8,493 nt of DNA from Bacteroidales bacterium (GTDB lineage Bacteria > Bacteroidota > Bacteroidia > Bacteroidales > VadinHA17), in NCBI GenBank assembly GCA_025455505.1, contig JALOMK010000079.1, forward strand, positions 1 through 8,493, read 5' to 3'. Shown piece after piece: positions 1 to 5,857 of the stretch. The notes beneath the pieces were generated by a model that saw only the letters and a program-made list of their open reading frames with translations, was not told where the DNA came from and ran no database searches. A program made the position numbers and the translations under genes. Each line of letters opens with the position of its first letter. The stretch's first letter is position 1.

Positions 1-1
1 C

Positions 2-298
2 TTCTTTATCGATCCCAGGGGAATCATACGGACAATTATTTACTATCCCCTCAGCCTGGGACGAAACTTCGATGAGCTCTACAGGGTTGTCCTGGCACTC
101 CAGACAGCAGACGAGTTTGGCATTGCAACACCTGCCGACTGGAGACCCGGTGATGATGTTATCGTCCCTCCTGCAGGATCATGCGGAGTAGCAAAAGACA
201 GGATGGAAGGAAAAGAAGATATGAAATGCTACGACTGGTTCTTCTGTACAAAAAAACTTGACAAGGAAAAGGTTCTGAAGAAAATACTTAAGAAGTAG
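2..298 (+). CDS. Peroxiredoxin, Prx6/archaeal 1-Cys type, C-terminal part (5' end outside window)
   Basis: An open frame enters from the left edge and ends at TAG 296-298, giving the last 98 residues of a thiol peroxidase. The beginning reads FFIDPRGIIRTIIYYPLSLG, the strand pair after the active site in Prx6-type peroxiredoxins. It is followed by an ADWRPGDDVIVPPA segment and a CYDWFFC motif near the end, as in archaeal-type enzymes that use extra C-terminal cysteines for resolution. A further Cys lies in SCGVAKD. The peroxidatic Cys would lie in the missing N-terminal half, so catalysis cannot be checked here. Proteins of this family reduce hydrogen peroxide and alkyl hydroperoxides in the cytoplasm using thioredoxin-like donors. 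The gene is closed by a strong terminator, so it is probably transcribed separately from the genes downstream. Family assignment is confident; the exact electron donor is not known. Confidence 0.9.
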   Translation, partial: FFIDPRGIIRTIIYYPLSLGRNFDELYRVVLALQTADEFGIATPADWRPGDDVIVPPAGSCGVAKDRMEGKEDMKCYDWFFCTKKLDKEKVLKKILKK

Positions 299-312
299 AA
301 AACAGGCCCAGG

Positions 313-342
313 TTGCCGGGTAACCGCAAAGCAGTATCTTTG
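313..342 (+). promoter_or_regulatory. Bacteroidota-type promoter overlapping the terminator hairpin
   Basis: TATCTTTG at 335-342 matches the Bacteroidota -7 consensus TAnnTTTG exactly. A TTG at 313-315 lies 19 nt upstream, in the usual place of the -33 element. Transcription would start near 348-350, leaving a leader of about 22 nt before the methyltransferase ATG at 372. The -7 box lies across the loop and right arm of the terminator stem. The match is by consensus only and the -33 element is short, so confidence is moderate. Confidence 0.45.
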
Positions 343-354
343 CGGTTACTTTTT
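320..354 (+). terminator. Rho-independent terminator after the peroxiredoxin gene
   Basis: A perfect 12-bp inverted repeat (320-331 with 338-349, GTAACCGCAAAG paired with CTTTGCGGTTAC) encloses a 6-nt loop and is followed directly by five T residues (350-354). It starts 22 nt after the peroxiredoxin stop. This is a textbook intrinsic terminator. Confidence 0.9.
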
Positions 355-371
355 AAATTTAAAAGACAAGT

Positions 372-989
372 ATGAGCGAATTTGACAGCAAGGCCGCAGA
401 ATGGGACCTTAATCCCATGCATTTCGACCGCTCGAAGGCCATAGCAACACACATAAGGGAAGCAATACCACTCAGGAAGTCGATGTCGGCACTTGAATAT
501 GGAGCAGGTACCGGCATCACAAGCCTCCTCCTGAGGGAAGAGCTGAAGGAAATAATCCTTATGGACAACTCAAGGGAAATGGTAAGGGTGATGAATGACA
601 AGATCGCCGCTTCGGGAGCGGGAAACATGAGAGCCCTGCAATTTGACCTGGAACACTCCGACTATACCGGAGAATCATTTGACCTTGTATTTACCCAGAT
701 GGTCCTTCATCATGTGAATGACGTGGCTGCAATATTGAAAAAATTCAGCATAATGATGCGGCCCGGAGCATACCTTGCAATAGCCGACCTCTGCCCCGAG
801 GACGGATCCTTCCACGGTGAAGGATTTACGGGTCACAGGGGATTCAATACTGCGGAACTTGAAGAAATGCTTGCCGCAAACGGCTTTTCGGAGATATCCT
901 GCAGTGTATGCTTTGTAATCGACAGGAAAATAAGTGAAACACAGAGCAGCAAATTCAACGTCTTCCTTATGACAGCCCTTAAGAATTGA
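372..989 (+). CDS. Class I SAM-dependent methyltransferase
   Basis: This is a 205-residue protein with a Rossmann-type SAM-binding fold. Motif I is EYGAGTGIT (residues 42-50), the acidic loop after strand 2 is LMDNSREM (63-70), and the motif IV region is FDLVFTQMVLHHV (103-115). A later strand reads YLAIADLCPEDGSFHGEGF (134-152). The N-terminus (FDSKAAEWDLNPMHFDRS) is typical of a family of small UbiE-like methyltransferases of unknown substrate found in bacteria and archaea. It is probably cytosolic, with no signal peptide or membrane segment. The ATG at 372 has no clear Shine-Dalgarno sequence, which is normal for Bacteroidota. It lies 48 nt before the OsmC-like gene and likely heads a three-gene transcript. 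The substrate cannot be told from sequence. It is unrelated in detail to the ArsM-like methyltransferase at 5132-5773. Confidence 0.87.
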   Translation: MSEFDSKAAEWDLNPMHFDRSKAIATHIREAIPLRKSMSALEYGAGTGITSLLLREELKEIILMDNSREMVRVMNDKIAASGAGNMRALQFDLEHSDYTGESFDLVFTQMVLHHVNDVAAILKKFSIMMRPGAYLAIADLCPEDGSFHGEGFTGHRGFNTAELEEMLAANGFSEISCSVCFVIDRKISETQSSKFNVFLMTALKN

Positions 990-1037
990 CTGCTCCCGCG
1001 AAAGAGTCTTTAATAATTGATATTGAAAGAATAATGC

Positions 1038-1421
1038 ATGGAAATAATATTTGAAGGGGGCAAAGTAATTACAGCCCTGTATAACGGACATTCAATAAGG
1101 ACCGATCAGCCTCTCGACAACGGGGGCACCGACATCGCACCATCGCCTTTTGACCTTTACCTGGCTTCGATAGGGACCTGCGCCGGGATCTATGTCAAAT
1201 CATTCTGCGACAGGAGGGGCATCCCGACAGATGGAATAAAGATACGGCAGAAAATAACATTTGACGAGGCCACTGACCTTCCGACTGACATTACAATTGA
1301 TATTCAATTGCCAGCTGGTTTTCCAGAGAAATACAGGGAATCCGTGGTCAATGCCGCAGGCCTCTGCAAAGTGAAAAAATCAATCGCGAGTCCCCCGGAT
1401 TTCAAAATCGTAACTTCTTAA
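1038..1421 (+). CDS. OsmC-like/Ohr-family redox protein
   Basis: This 127-residue protein has the OsmC fold pattern. An N-terminal GGTDIAPSPFDLYLASIGTC segment (29-48) ends in the first conserved Cys (C48) of the central helix, and a second conserved Cys (C110) follows in AAGLCKVKKS. These are the expected positions of the two redox cysteines of OsmC/YhfA-type proteins, which reduce organic peroxides or handle other thiol chemistry as cytosolic dimers. An additional Cys (C57) follows the central helix. A second ATG at 1034 is out of frame, and the one at 1038 opens the conserved protein. The stop is 11 nt before the next gene, so they are probably co-transcribed. A link to peroxide or reactive-sulfur metabolism is consistent with the peroxiredoxin upstream but is inferred. 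Confidence 0.85.
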   Translation: MEIIFEGGKVITALYNGHSIRTDQPLDNGGTDIAPSPFDLYLASIGTCAGIYVKSFCDRRGIPTDGIKIRQKITFDEATDLPTDITIDIQLPAGFPEKYRESVVNAAGLCKVKKSIASPPDFKIVTS

Positions 1422-1432
1422 ATTATACTGAA

Positions 1433-1828
1433 ATGAAAATAGCAGTACCAGTATCTTCAGAAAACACTATCGACGGCCACTTTGGCCATTGCGAATCCTA
1501 CAAAGTGTTTACGGTAACTGAGAAAAAGGAAATATCCGATGTCAAAAATGTGCAGTCACCCCAGGGTTGCGGATGCAAATCAGACATAGCATCCGTGCTG
1601 GCAGCCGACGGTGTCACAGTGATGCTCGCAGGCGGCATAGGAGGAGGAGCAATAAATGTCCTTAATTCAAACGGAATAGAAGTTGTTCGCGGATGCTCCG
1701 GCAATGCGACTGAAGTTGTAAAAGCCTTTCTGTCGGGACAGATTAATGACAGCGGCAGCAGTTGCAGCCAGCATGAGGCACATCACGCCCATGGCCATTC
1801 ACACGACCATCAGTGCAGCCATAACTGA
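1433..1828 (+). CDS. NifX/NifB C-terminal-like (dinitrogenase iron-molybdenum cofactor family) protein with His/Cys-rich tail
   Basis: This 131-residue protein opens with MKIAVPVSSENTIDGHFGHC, the signature of the small NifX/NifB-C/MTH1175 family, whose members bind iron-sulfur or Fe-Mo cofactor-like clusters. The fold continues through a VMLAGGIGGGAINVLNSNGI segment (63-82) and ends by about residue 104. Cysteines occur at 20, 46, 48 and 88. The tail, residues 110-131, is an added metal-binding-like segment with eight His and two Cys (SCSQHEAHHAHGHSHDH region). No nitrogenase genes are visible, so a role in nitrogen fixation should not be assumed. Stand-alone members are common in anaerobes and most have no known function. 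It is the last gene of the plus-strand run and faces the minus-strand operon across 78 nt. Confidence 0.85.
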   Translation: MKIAVPVSSENTIDGHFGHCESYKVFTVTEKKEISDVKNVQSPQGCGCKSDIASVLAADGVTVMLAGGIGGGAINVLNSNGIEVVRGCSGNATEVVKAFLSGQINDSGSSCSQHEAHHAHGHSHDHQCSHN

Positions 1829-1906
1829 CAGTATGATTTTTCAAGTGCCGGAAGTTGTCAATTACTTGTCAGCTTCCCGGTATCGCCGCTTCTACTGATA
1901 TAAAAA

Positions 1907-3175
1907 TCAATCGAGCTCTTTGGAGATCGCCATGGCGGCTATGGTACCGTCGGCAACAGCGGTGGTTATCTGCCTGTATTTCTTGCTTATCACATCACCG
2001 ACTGCATAAACGCCTTCCATGCTTGTCTTCATGTCATCGTCAGTAACTATGTAGCCCCATTTGTCGTAATTAAGCCTGTTACCGAAAAGAGATGTGTTCG
2101 GTTTCATCCCTATGAATATGAAAACACCGTCACTGTAAAGCTTAGATCGTTCCTTTGTCACAAGGTTCTCTATCTCAGTCACCAGCCTGTCACCAGCCTT
2201 TACAAATGCCCGAGGCTCACTGTTGAAAAGTACCGACACCTTCGGATTGGCAAATATCTTGTCCTGGGCCTTCTTGTTTGCCGTCAGCCTGTCCAGCTGA
2301 TGTACTATTGTCAGCTTTGAAGCAAAGCGGGTAAGATAATCCGCTTCTTCTACGGCGGAGTTCCCTCCTCCTATCACAACAACCTCCTTGCCATCCATGT
2401 ATTTGCCGTCGCAGGTGGCACAATATGAGATCCCCTTTCCCTTGAGCTCCTTTTCACCCGGAGCGCCTGTAAGGTTGGGCGTTGTGCCGGTAGCGATAAT
2501 AAGCTTCTTTGCCCTTACAGTCTCGTACTCATCGATTACAACTTCCTTCTTTTCCAGATCCACGCTTGTAATGTCGACTGCAACCTTGTAGACAGTGCCG
2601 CAAAGTTTTGTCTGCTCGCTCATGTTGTGCGAAAGCATATAGCCGGCCTGCGGCTCAATGAAACCGGGATAGTTTGAAACCTCGTGTGTGGTTGAAACAT
2701 GCCCGCCGGGAAGAGATGGATCGATAAGTACAGTATTTACCTTTGCCTGGCAGAGATACAGTCCTGCTGTAAGCCCGCCAGGACCAGCACCCAGAATAAT
2801 TACATCGAACTCCGAAAACCTGGGTTTGATTACAGACTTGATCTCCTTTACCCTTTCAGGTGTAAGCATGCTGTCGAGGCTTTTGATTATATCACCTCGC
2901 TTTATCCCGCCTGCCAGCTTGCCGGCAACCTCTTTACCCCCGTCGAAGAAAAGGAGAGTCGGCGAAGATTTCACACCAAGCGTCTCGGCCAGCTGCCTGT
3001 TCTGCTGCCTGAATATTTTTATGAATTTCACATCGGCACCGTAAAGTTTAGACAGGTCTTCGAACTTCGAAGCCAGTGCCTCGCAGGGCGGACATTCCGT
3101 TGAATAGAAATCAAGAACAACCTTTCCTCCGTTAAGTACTTCCGCTTCAAACGCGGAAGAATCAATTTCCTTCAT
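1907..3175 (-). CDS. Thioredoxin-thioredoxin reductase fusion flavoprotein
   Basis: The 422-residue protein joins an N-terminal thioredoxin domain (about 1-105, active site ECPPCEA with Cys 28 and 31, cis-Pro at SPT 71-73) to a thioredoxin reductase. The reductase has an FAD-binding GAGPGG (129-134), a YCATCDG redox centre (Cys 252 and 255), a nucleotide-binding GGGNSAVEEA (269-278) and a C-terminal FAD motif YAVGDV (390-395). The start is the ATG at 3175. A longer reading from a GTG at 3226 would overlap the preceding gene by 47 nt and adds no family sequence. It begins 4 nt after the radical SAM stop, so translation is probably coupled. The usual HRRxxxR segment that contacts the NADPH phosphate reads HQLDR (292-296), so NADPH preference is doubtful. 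The fused thioredoxin is likely the reductase's own partner and could deliver electrons to the operon's peptide or enzymes. The last point is inference. Confidence 0.92.
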   Translation of the reverse strand: MKEIDSSAFEAEVLNGGKVVLDFYSTECPPCEALASKFEDLSKLYGADVKFIKIFRQQNRQLAETLGVKSSPTLLFFDGGKEVAGKLAGGIKRGDIIKSLDSMLTPERVKEIKSVIKPRFSEFDVIILGAGPGGLTAGLYLCQAKVNTVLIDPSLPGGHVSTTHEVSNYPGFIEPQAGYMLSHNMSEQTKLCGTVYKVAVDITSVDLEKKEVVIDEYETVRAKKLIIATGTTPNLTGAPGEKELKGKGISYCATCDGKYMDGKEVVVIGGGNSAVEEADYLTRFASKLTIVHQLDRLTANKKAQDKIFANPKVSVLFNSEPRAFVKAGDRLVTEIENLVTKERSKLYSDGVFIFIGMKPNTSLFGNRLNYDKWGYIVTDDDMKTSMEGVYAVGDVISKKYRQITTAVADGTIAAMAISKELD

Positions 3176-3179
3176 TTGA

Positions 3180-4520
3180 TTATGTGTTAATTTTAAATAC
3201 TTCACTGTAAGCTGCGAAACCAGCACCGAGAAGTTCCTTCACCGGCCTGCAGTCTGGTGAACATATCCTGCCTGTACTGTTCCTGGCAACCGAACCGCAT
3301 CCTCCACCGCATGCAAGCTGCAGGCTGCATTCCCGGCATTCGGGAATGGCGCTTACATCACGCTTCTCCCATTCCGCTATCTTGTCATCATAGCGCTCTG
3401 CGAAAGGGAAAAATGTCCCTAGCTCCTCACCGGCCTTTCCCACTGTTGCAGTGCATGAATAGATCCTGCCCGTATAGTCAAAGGACCACTCTGTCTTGCA
3501 GGCAGGACATGAATCAAAAAGAGGATCGGGCAGCTCGCCGTTTTCCGAAAGGAACCTAGCCACCGAATAAGCAGGCTTGTGGAATTCTGTAATATGCGGA
3601 TGCAATTTGATAAGCTCATAAATTGCCTCGTAGAGGGAAAGCCTGTCAAAGAGTACGCCCGGAGCGCTCTGGCAGTGATGAAGTTCATAATTTCTCCCGA
3701 TCTGAGTCTTGAAAAAGTGACTCTTCGTCCAGCCTTTTTCAATAGCAAAGGCAGCCAGTTCCGGAAGATTTCCGATATTATCCCTGTCGGCAACCATCCT
3801 AAGGTTTACTGTGATCCCTTCGCTAATGAAAAGGTCGATACCATCTACTATTTTATCGAAGGTACTTCCACCGCCGTGGAGATAACGTCTTTTATCATGA
3901 ATTTCCCGGGTACCGTCGAGGGTGACCTGAATCTCGCGTATCCGCCCTTTCCTGAGAACATCAATGTACCCTGCAAGATGATAGCCGTTGGTTACTATGC
4001 TCAGATCGAGGGAGTTTTCGTTTGCCTTATCAACAAAGTATGAGATCAGTCCTTTTTGCCTGTCTCCGTTCATAAGAGGTTCACCCCCGAAAACAGTAAT
4101 GTATTTGCGCCTGCCGGAAAATTCAGAAACAACATACCTGAAAAAGGAGTCAATGATTTCTTCCGTAAGGCCGCCGTCAGGATTTGAATATTGATCCTGG
4201 TAGCAGTAGCTGCAGCTGAAATTACAGCTGTAGTTTGTCACGAAAAATATCTGTATCTCATCGCTTTCCCGCGAATCCAGGAAGTCAAGGTATTTTTGCC
4301 TCCATAGGCTTTCTTCCTCTTCTGCTTCAGCAAGGTACCCTTTCTCCGAAAGATCCCGTGTGAAATCATCAGTTTCCCAACCTGTTCCCTGCTTCAGTTC
4401 CTCTATCCGGAGGTATTCCTCAGCATTCAGAATATCTGCACTCCCGCTTAACAGGTTGACAATATAATACCGGTCCGAATCCCTGATCTTCGAAAGAATA
4501 TTGAACCTTGAGTACTTCAT
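3180..4520 (-). CDS. Radical SAM/SPASM enzyme, putative peptide maturase
   Basis: The protein has 446 residues from the ATG at 4520. A longer frame from a TTG at 4577 would overlap the small peptide gene and is not supported. The [4Fe-4S]-SAM motif is CNFSCSYC (Cys 99, 103, 106), followed by FGGEP (144-148) and a typical radical SAM barrel. The C-terminus is a SPASM domain: Cys 338 and 341, GRIYSC (Cys 356), then Cys 395, 398, 404, 408, 420 and 424, enough for two auxiliary iron-sulfur clusters. Residues about 1-90, before the barrel, resemble the PqqD-like recognition region that many RiPP maturases use to bind a leader peptide; this likeness is by eye only. Enzymes of this architecture install thioether, C-C or other crosslinks in peptides, or oxidise sulfatase Cys/Ser. 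No sulfatase is present, and a 32-residue Cys peptide ends 4 nt before its start, so peptide modification is the favoured role. Confidence 0.92.
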   Translation of the reverse strand: MKYSRFNILSKIRDSDRYYIVNLLSGSADILNAEEYLRIEELKQGTGWETDDFTRDLSEKGYLAEAEEEESLWRQKYLDFLDSRESDEIQIFFVTNYSCNFSCSYCYQDQYSNPDGGLTEEIIDSFFRYVVSEFSGRRKYITVFGGEPLMNGDRQKGLISYFVDKANENSLDLSIVTNGYHLAGYIDVLRKGRIREIQVTLDGTREIHDKRRYLHGGGSTFDKIVDGIDLFISEGITVNLRMVADRDNIGNLPELAAFAIEKGWTKSHFFKTQIGRNYELHHCQSAPGVLFDRLSLYEAIYELIKLHPHITEFHKPAYSVARFLSENGELPDPLFDSCPACKTEWSFDYTGRIYSCTATVGKAGEELGTFFPFAERYDDKIAEWEKRDVSAIPECRECSLQLACGGGCGSVARNSTGRICSPDCRPVKELLGAGFAAYSEVFKINT

Positions 4521-4524
4521 TGAT

Positions 4525-4623
4525 CTAATCGTGGCAGCCGGCAACTGTTTTTGAGGTTTTTGCACAACACTGTGCAACTTTCGTACTGTTCCTTTTTTCC
4601 TTCTTCTTAACTACGCTTTTCAT
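4525..4623 (-). CDS. Small Cys-containing peptide, candidate substrate of the adjacent radical SAM enzyme
   Basis: A 32-codon ORF runs from ATG (4623) to TAG (4525-4527). It is tightly placed, 10 nt after the thioredoxin lipoprotein stop and 4 nt before the radical SAM ATG. The first half is strongly basic (Lys at 2, 6, 7, 8, 10, 15 and Arg 11). The second half reads AQCCAKTSKTVAGCHD, with Cys 19, 20 and 30 and several Ser/Thr that could be crosslink partners. There is no signal peptide, membrane segment or double-Gly motif. The arrangement leader-like basic region, then Cys core, then SPASM enzyme is that expected of a RiPP precursor. I do not recognise the family, and short ORFs can arise by chance. 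It could instead be a metal- or thiol-binding peptide, or a leader ORF. The perfect fit between neighbouring genes is the main support. Confidence 0.65.
   Translation of the reverse strand: MKSVVKKKEKRNSTKVAQCCAKTSKTVAGCHD
4560..4577. repeat. Perfect inverted repeat inside the small peptide gene
   Basis: TTGCACA at 4560-4566 and TGTGCAA at 4571-4577 form a 7-bp perfect inverted repeat with a 4-nt spacer. It coincides with the codons for Ala17-Gln-Cys-Cys-Ala21. In mRNA it would form a small hairpin just upstream of the radical SAM start; no T-run follows, so it is not a terminator. It may be a by-product of the Ala/Cys codons. Confidence 0.5.
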
Positions 4624-4633
4624 AAGACAAATT

Positions 4634-5098
4634 TTATTTAACCAACATTATTTCATTTATTGCCTTTACCATATCCTCCCTGGATATCAGACCGAGCGAA
4701 GACCGCGGCATGCCTTCAGAAGGGATGAACAGGAGAGTCGGCAGACCTGTTATCCCAAGTGCATTCGCAAGCTTCTTCTCCTTGTCTGTATCAACTTTGT
4801 ACACATTTATCTTTCCCGAGTACTCCTCAGCTATGCTCTCCACAAGCGGCGACAGCTGACGGCAGGGCGCACACCAGTCAGCGTAAAAGTCTATTATTGC
4901 CGGCTTGTCACCCTCAAACCTGAAATCCTCATTTTTCTCATAATCAAAAATAAGTTTTTTAAAGCTCTCGTCCGACAGTTCGGTGACGAATTTGCTCGCT
5001 GTCGCCTTTGCACCCTGTTCCTTAGCCGGACCTCCGCCGCTGCATGCAGTGAGAAGGAGCCCCAAAAAGGCCAGCATTATAATTGAATTTCTTTTCAT
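4634..5098 (-). CDS. Thioredoxin-fold lipoprotein
   Basis: The 154-residue protein begins with a lipoprotein signal peptide: MKRN, a hydrophobic stretch to about residue 16, then lipobox LTAC with the lipidated Cys at 19, followed by SGGG. The mature part is a thioredoxin fold. Its active site is FYADWCAPCRQ (Cys 76 and 79) and its cis-Pro lies in TGLPT (P120), so both redox and substrate-binding elements are intact. It should be anchored in the periplasm facing a membrane, unlike the cytosolic thioredoxin fused to the reductase. Family members act as thiol-disulfide oxidoreductases on exported proteins or in cytochrome c maturation. It lies 33 nt after the methyltransferase stop and 10 nt before the peptide gene, in the middle of the operon. 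A role on an exported form of the peptide is possible but inferred. Confidence 0.9.
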   Translation of the reverse strand: MKRNSIIMLAFLGLLLTACSGGGPAKEQGAKATASKFVTELSDESFKKLIFDYEKNEDFRFEGDKPAIIDFYADWCAPCRQLSPLVESIAEEYSGKINVYKVDTDKEKKLANALGITGLPTLLFIPSEGMPRSSLGLISREDMVKAINEIMLVK

Positions 5099-5131
5099 TA
5101 TGGTGTTTTTTAATTAATTGCTCTGAATATC

Positions 5132-5773
5132 TTAATTTGCACTTTCCCCGGGTTTTTTCCCGGTAATTGTCCAGCTTGCCACTTTTATTTTCCCCTTTTC
5201 ATAGAAAGCCGACTCCTCAATGATGGATATTGATCTGAATCCGGCTTTTTCAAGCTGCCCGAGGTATACATCCCTTGTCACCGAGCCGGCCCAGCATTCC
5301 GAGACGGCAACCGGATCATTGCGGTACTCTTCCGGGACAGGCTCAGCAGAATAAATGTCACTTACAACAAAACGCCCTCCCTCCCTGAGAATTCTGAAAA
5401 TCTCATTCCACACAAGCTGCTTGTCCGATGAATGGTTTATTGTGCAGTTTGAAATGACAAGATCAGCCCTGCAATCATCAACAGGCAGCTTCTCAAGGGG
5501 CGAATTAATGAATTCTGCATTTTTCACGCCAAGGCGAGTAGCAGTCTCCCTTGCTTTTTTAAGCATCCCCTCCGAAATATCCACCCCGTAAACATAACCC
5601 TCAGTACCTACTTTTTCTGCAAGCCTTATAACATCGGTACCTCTTCCGCTTCCCAGGTCGACGCAGACTTCACCGGACGCCGCCTCCGAATAATTGATGG
5701 CTCCTCCGCACGAAAGACAGCATTCAGTCTCCGCGAGGCCGCTGTACCGCTTGCTGATTTCAGTGTATTCCAT
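5132..5773 (-). CDS. ArsM-like class I SAM-dependent methyltransferase with N-terminal CCxxC
   Basis: This 213-residue protein has the SAM-binding DLGSGRGTD (39-47), acidic VDISEGML (64-71), VISNCTINHSSDK (106-118) and an ECWAGSVT segment (159-166). These match the pattern of arsenite methyltransferases (DLGSG, ISNCVINLS, GCVAGA). Two features differ. An N-terminal CCLSCGGAI carries Cys 18, 19 and 22. The C-terminal Cys of ArsM enzymes is missing, because the protein ends soon after YEKGKIKVASWTITGKK. Classical As(III) methylation uses a set of conserved cysteines, so activity on arsenic is uncertain; a thiol or peptide substrate is equally possible. There is no arsR, arsB or arsC in the window. 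It is the first gene of the five-gene operon, starting at ATG 5773 about 33 nt after the predicted transcription start. Confidence 0.85.
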   Translation of the reverse strand: MEYTEISKRYSGLAETECCLSCGGAINYSEAASGEVCVDLGSGRGTDVIRLAEKVGTEGYVYGVDISEGMLKKARETATRLGVKNAEFINSPLEKLPVDDCRADLVISNCTINHSSDKQLVWNEIFRILREGGRFVVSDIYSAEPVPEEYRNDPVAVSECWAGSVTRDVYLGQLEKAGFRSISIIEESAFYEKGKIKVASWTITGKKPGESAN

Positions 5774-5810
5774 ATGACAGGCAAACTTCTTTAATATGAC
5801 ATTCAGACTG

Positions 5811-5840
5811 CAAAATTACAATTAATTTTTAAATCGCAAT
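5811..5840 (-). promoter_or_regulatory. Promoter for the five-gene minus-strand operon
   Basis: On the minus strand TAATTTTG (5818-5811) matches the Bacteroidota -7 consensus TAnnTTTG. ATTG (5840-5837) lies 18 nt upstream as a partial -33 element. Transcription would begin near 5806, with a leader of roughly 33 nt. It lies in the 134-nt spacer shared with the divergent zinc-ribbon gene. Confidence 0.5.
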
Positions 5841-5857
5841 AATATCACTTAAATCTT

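Noticed and set aside
1433..1828. Nitrogen fixation locus
   Set aside because: Only one NifX-like gene is present; nifH, nifD, nifK and nifB are absent, and this family is widespread outside nitrogen fixation.
1848..1880. Possible hairpin CCGGAAG...CTTCCCGG between the convergent NifX and reductase genes
   Set aside because: It has a bulge, a long loop and no T-run on either strand, so I do not call it a terminator, though the 78-nt gap must hold some ends.
3176..3226. Longer start (GTG at 3226) for the thioredoxin-reductase fusion
   Set aside because: It overlaps the radical SAM gene by 47 nt and adds residues with no likeness to thioredoxin; the ATG at 3175 starts the domain cleanly.
4521..4577. 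Longer start (TTG at 4577) for the radical SAM enzyme
   Set aside because: It would overlap the peptide gene in another frame, uses a rare start, and the ATG at 4520 opens the conserved N-terminal region.
5132..5773. Arsenic resistance operon
   Set aside because: The methyltransferase is ArsM-like but lacks a C-terminal Cys, and no arsR, arsB, acr3 or arsC gene lies in the window.
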